The notes beneath the pieces were generated by a model that worked only from the letters and a program-made list of their open reading frames with translations, was not told where the DNA came from and did not search any database. This document shows, piece after piece, positions 59,282 to 64,000 of a stretch of DNA of 64,000 nt (positions are counted from its first letter, which is position 1; every line of letters starts with the position of its first letter). This stretch comes from Fasciolopsis buskii (taxonomy: Eukaryota; Platyhelminthes; Trematoda; Plagiorchiida; Fasciolidae): NCBI GenBank assembly GCA_008360955.1, contig LUCM01010080.1:147067-211066 (forward strand), read 5' to 3'. The position numbers and the translations under genes are program-made.

Positions 59282-61129
59282 AGCACTAATACGTCAGGCC
59301 GCATGGATGGCTTAATCTAATATCTAAGAAAAAGAAAAGGCTTCTGCTCTGATTTGGACCCTCTAATCGTCAGTGTGTTCGTTCTCAACTTTGTTATCGC
59401 CAGTTCTCGTTAACTTTAGTGAGAAAAACCCGATCGAGCAAACAAAGATGCTCCTGTTTGTTAATCAAAAACAAAACACTCATTCTGGTGTCCTACAGCC
59501 AATAATCACTTTCTTCAGCGGCTTAATCATTGACAGAGTCGATGCGTTGTCATCTCATTGACCTAGGTCATGGATATGTTGGTTCAATATCAACTACTCC
59601 TGGTTGGCCTAATGTTTGAAGTAAGTGATCGAAGAGGGTAATGCATATGTGGTGGAGAAGCGGTTATCTACTACGTTAAAATAAACGAACATGAGAAATA
59701 TTATCATCGCAAAGAAACTTGAAAAGTTGTGACTGAACTCGGTGAGCAGACTACATGGTACGGCATCTCAACATCAAAATTCTCCTGGATTTCACAGTTT
59801 TTTCCTATAGTCTTCATAATAGAGTTCCAGTAGCAGCCCATGATCATGACAACGGACTCACCACTTGATCTCCGTAAAAAAGCAAGCAAAAAACGAACTT
59901 TTAAGATATACAATCTATTATTGCTCAGCTTATACTAAGCTTAAGATATACGAAATTGTTGCAAATGTCATTTAGACAATAATAGTTACCTCCCTCGCCA
60001 GTTTATCGATTCGGATTACTATGGAAATGAAAAACGTAGACTACATTCCATTTGTTGATGTTCTCCTATCACGGGAAGGGAATGAATCAATTGAGAGAAT
60101 GTTTTTGAATAAGTCAACTTGAATGGAACAATACATTCACTTTTGCTTTATCCACTCGCATGCTGGATTAAAGATTTTTTCTCTCAGGAAATCGTGTAAC
60201 CAGTGGTATCAAACGAAGAGAATTTCCATAGCTCACCATCCTGTTCTTTGAAAAATTACCTTGCGTCGTTTTATGTAGATTAGATTGACTGAATTTTGTT
60301 GAAGTTATTCAGGATGTAATACAAATGTGCCTTTTTAATGCCATTACGTGTCACCGCAGAAAATGCTGTTCTGGCTGAATTTTCTAATAAACTGCGAAGT
60401 GAACATCGTCGGATCAGGAAAGTGAGGGAAAGGATGATAAGGAATTTAGCAAATGAGTCTTATACGATTTTCTGATGGGAAATCTGCCTCTTGCGATAGT
60501 ATCACGTAATACATAATCGTCTTTAAGGAAACCCGATGACCTTTTAAAAACAGCAAATTTTCAATCACTTGTAAACTTAAACGGCTTCACCGGTTTTTTT
60601 CAAACGAAATTCCACAGCGCTCTGTGAGAACCTTACTGATTATCTCAATTTTGGGTTTCTAAATTGGTGTGTTTGAAATCATCCAAATGAGTTAGCTTCT
60701 ATTTTCCTTTTTTTAAATCAACGATGCAGTAAGAAAGAACGGCAGTGAGAAATAAATCTAAATACTAAGCTGGCGAAGCCAGGAATCCAATGCCTAAATA
60801 GACTGCACGCAAAAGCAATCCCGGAAAACTCTGATTATCAGGACAAATAACGTTTGTTGAAATTAGTACAAAGATGATAAACTTCGAAAAACGAAGCATA
60901 TTACATGTGAATGTTTTGCACAAATCTGATCTATCGCTATCGAAACATATTCAAAATGTGCGGGCAAAAATAAAAACGCAAGAGACATTTGCTCAGGGTT
61001 TATCATAAAGGCAACAATTTCCAGGCTGCTCAAATTTATCTATTGCCCTTTGTAGTTTTGTAAGCACTACACTAATCACCTTCCCAAACCGGAGTAGCAG
61101 ACTGCATTAAGAAGCCATGCCTTGAGCCC
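59282..61129. other. No gene seen
   Basis: Frames at 59373 and 59704 have no motif, and there is no splice-bounded segment of note. Confidence 0.45.
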
Positions 61130-62385
61130 ATGATCGGAAGATATTTGCAACACAGCAGTGCAAAACACGATATTCCTACACCGTTCGAAGCCGATGACCG
61201 GTTGTTCAATTCAGATCAGGGACCTAACACTACCCTGGAATTGGATCAGAGCCGAAGACCGGAGAAGTCGGATCATAAGATGCTGCTCACTCAAAAAATC
61301 TCGAATGGCAATAAAGGACCATGGTCTAATTGAACAGCGGACCATTCTCATCACATAACAATACGATCAGCGGACGTTTGCGGTGTTTCGTAAGAAATAC
61401 GTTTGATACTGCCTCTGCTTGTTCCTTAACACTTGTTGCATGAGTATGACTCCGTCTTGTTTACGGCAGATCAGTAAACTGGAAGTCGTTTCCCTGCCCG
61501 CAACCTAGGGACGCTCTGGGTAGCACCCAGCTCTGTTCTTTGCGTATGCGAACGTTTCGGTTTTGGTTTGCTCCCTCAGGATTTTTGTTTACATGGTCAA
61601 AGGAAGACTACTAGGCTATTTCAGATCAGATTCGTTTTTATATGGAAGCAGCTACCTATGCCGAAAATCAATGGAGATTCAGGACCGGATGGTTTATCCT
61701 GTTTTGTTCTAAAATTACGGACCGATGGTGCCTTGTATCTTGGCGAATACCTCTAATGGATGTCTGAAAACTAGGAAGATCCCTGAAATACGGGAACGTG
61801 GGAAACTAACGCTTTTCACCGAAAAAGTCTGACAAATTTCATCCCACTTCTTGTTCATCTGCGATGCTCAGCATTTTGAAGAAACCTCTGCTGCTACACT
61901 CTGCCACTTGGCATAAAGATACCCATCTAGTTGCATATAAATCTTCCCCATCCATCCACGATGCTTTGGTAAACTCTTTTGCGATACCTTTTGACAGTAA
62001 ATATGAAACATTTAGGATGCCATTTTTGTCCTTCACTATCCTCGACATTTGTGCGACTTAATCACTTATCCAAATCCAGAGTTGATCGAAGCTTATGGAG
62101 AATTTTACGTGACTTTTTCGCAGGTCGGACATAATTTACGTCCCTTAATGGAATGACATTCTCACTATTGTCTGGAAACACTGGGTGCTGCATTCCCGTC
62201 CTTTGCTATGCGAAAGACTACTTTTCATCGTATCTTCACTTACTACAGGTAAGCATGCAGATGACGTTGCTTCCAAATATGATACCTCTAAGCAGAAGGT
62301 TGCAACCATTAAGCAAAACAGAACGGAACAAGCGGGGGAACGTTCACGTAAGAACCAGTTGATTGATTCTGTTTTTGAAGAGTAA
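61130..62385 (+). mobile_element. CR1-like LINE relic: end of endonuclease and reverse transcriptase
   Basis: The best preserved transposon here. Motifs in order: RPEKSDHKMLL (endonuclease GKSDHxxL block) near 61250-61280; GDSGPDGLSCFVLK (RT KAPGPDGIxxxxLK) near 61680; after a shift, NGCLKTRKIPEIRERGKLTL (SLxTGxIPExWKxGxVTPI); HLVAYKSSPSIHDALVNSFA near 61925-61985 (QFAYRxxRSTxDAL), then FLSFTILDICAT (FLDFTSAFNT); LWRILRDFFAGRT; LLSGNTGC (NTGVPQGS); and KHADDVA near 62250 (YADD catalytic box, Tyr changed to His). Several stops and at least three frame changes. Spacing fits one ORF2, so this is one old insertion. Confidence 0.72.
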
Positions 62386-63990
62386 GAGACTGGAAGTGAG
62401 CGTGAATACCGAATGCGTGATGGTGTTTCACAGTTTGGAAGTCAGCGGGAAAAATGAAGACCAAAGGAAAGCAGTACGACTGAAACTTTATAAAGGTGAC
62501 TAGCTATGTGCGAAAAGACATTACCGGAAGGGGAACTACTGAGGTAGGTTTCGAAGAACAAAAAACGACATAATAGCGGTAGAAAAGGCATGGCAAAACA
62601 ACCGCCCGATGACAGGCCAGTAACTGCAAGGTAGGTGATATGAAAATTCGTCAATCAGCCGGATGGTTTTACGTTCAACAAGATCAAGAAGGGAAAGAGA
62701 AGTAGACAAAGCTTCAAACTACATGTGACTGAAGTATTTAAACACGGGGCCTATGTGTTCTTTATGCAATAGAATATGAGCTGGGGTGAAGAGACGCCTA
62801 GTGCCAGCAACGTGAGAAACAAGCTTCAAATTAAGAAAGGATCAATATAATAAAAAAATAAAGGGGTAAATCGAGAACAAGAACTGAGAATGTGAAACGC
62901 AAATCATACCAGCCAAACGATGGACGTAAGGGGAATGAATGATGATTAAAAGGAATTAAAAAGAGTTTTCGAAGCATTGAGTATAATACCCCAGGGAGAT
63001 AAACCGGCGACACAACCGTCACTACTGAATTTGGTATTTGTATGACGAAGAGTGCGACAAAAAAGTGGCCAACAGAGTCACCGACAAAAGAATGGATTGG
63101 GTTTAGGTAGTAGACAGAGGGTAGCCGATGAATAAAAAAGAGAATGGACGCAAGCAATCAATCATATGAAACGCCAACGTGTATAGGAAGTATCAAGGAC
63201 AGGACCCCCATCAACTCGGACCCATTGAGGAAACTTGGTGAGAGAAACGAGGAGAATCCAAAGGTGAGCAGCTTTGCCAGAAGACTTTCGTGCCGAAATT
63301 GGTCGGAAAACTTAGGGACATTGACCAGAGCCAAACATGTTTCTCCTTGACTATCGAGTGAGGCCGCCTCAGTGTGCGTGACGAGGGCCAGTGGGTGGCA
63401 GGCTGAAAGCCGAGATCTGAATCAATATTGGTCGTCGATCGGCAGTCCTTCCTGTTCTACAAAAGAACGCAGTTGGTCGAATAGAGTTTCAAGTAAATTG
63501 AAAATGATAAATGAGTGGGTAAGTATGCACCAGTCGTTAGGGTCAGAATGAGATGTAGCACAACAGGTTGAAGTGGAATTGAAAGGCAAAACTGACGACA
63601 TTATTGCGCGTTAACACAAAAAATAGAGTAATAACATGAAGGAAACTGGAAGCAGAACGTTTCAGAAGAACATGCCACGGGTTATGACAGCTCCGAGAGT
63701 GACGAAAAGAATGCATGGAAGGTGAACAGAACAGCAAGGAAATCAAAACTGATTTCCAGAAATTGAGGAAAGAGAAAAAATATAAAGGTCTGAATATGGA
63801 GACATCTAAAATATTTCTTACAGAAAAGAATATGGAGCATCAGAAGAGTGAAAGGAAGCGCGAAACCGAAGAGTCGACAGAAGAAAACCACAAAATGGAT
63901 CCGATAAAAATTGTTCGGGAGATCGGATCAGCAAGAGAAGAAAGGCGAAAGAATATAAATATGTAAACAAAAAAGTGGAAGAAGCATGAA
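62386..63990 (+). other. Purine-rich tract, no gene supported
   Basis: The plus strand is strongly enriched in A and G for about 1.6 kb, from the end of the LINE relic to the window edge. Frames within it, such as 63715-63966 (MEGEQNSKEIKTDFQKLRKE and on), look like charged coiled coil. Purine-only codons give Lys, Glu, Arg and Gly, so this composition arises without selection. I do not call them genes. Confidence 0.5.
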
Positions 63991-64000
63991 AACTGTGTAA

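Noticed and set aside
63715..63966. 83-codon Lys/Glu-rich frame resembling a coiled-coil protein
   Set aside because: The base composition is purine-biased over 1.6 kb, which alone produces such a sequence. No splice or conservation support.
1..64000. tRNA, rRNA, CRISPR arrays, bacterial operons, viral genes
   Set aside because: No tRNA box pairs or cloverleaf, no direct-repeat arrays, no Shine-Dalgarno-linked gene runs. All open frames are short and intron-bounded or decayed.

Overview
The window is nuclear DNA from an animal. It is AT-rich and dominated by non-coding sequence, with short exons bounded by GT/AG splice sites, long introns, AATAAA signals, simple repeats and many decayed transposons. 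There are no bacterial operons or ribosome-binding sites. The receptor family, gene structure and transposon mix (Penelope-like, Gypsy, CR1-like and RTE-like LINEs, mariner) fit a flatworm, probably a digenean fluke. The species is an inference and cannot be fixed from sequence alone.

The one gene identified with confidence lies at the left end on the minus strand. It is a nicotinic-acetylcholine-type Cys-loop receptor subunit. Four exons (13018-12539, 10007-9898, 1635-1462, 314-34) join in frame with consensus splice sites and conserved phases. They encode a signal peptide, a long N-terminal extension, the whole ligand-binding domain (loop A, Cys-loop, loop B Trp, and vicinal Cys-Cys of loop C) and transmembrane helix M1. 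The remaining exons (M2-M4) lie beyond position 1. Just before M2 the protein reads Pro-Ser-Lys where cation channels have Gly-Glu-Lys. This resembles the anion-selective acetylcholine-gated chloride channels known from flukes and snails.

The rest (about 13-64 kb) is mostly intergenic or intronic. By eye I recognise broken relics of a Gypsy integrase (23.4-22.9 kb), LINE reverse transcriptase (28.6 kb), mariner-type transposase (29.7 kb), Gypsy Gag (34.3 kb), LINE C-terminal region (39.4 kb), Gypsy RNase H (43.1 kb, and 49.7-49.3 kb with the end of RT), Penelope-like GIY-YIG (56 kb), Gypsy zinc-knuckle/protease (58.8-59.3 kb) and LINE endonuclease/RT (61.1-62.4 kb). All carry stops or frameshifts and cannot encode working enzymes.

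Between them are short open segments framed by good splice sites that may be exons of unrecognised genes. The best are at 34937-35220 (+; two exons, membrane-anchored tail), 46086-47728 (+; terminal exon with AATAAA), 20160-20219 (+), 40054-39982 (-; signal peptide) and 50266-50125 (-; terminal exon with AATAAA). They are low-confidence because splice signals and short open frames arise by chance. No tRNA, rRNA, CRISPR or intact mobile element was found. There is an 18-base assembly gap at 35338-35355.
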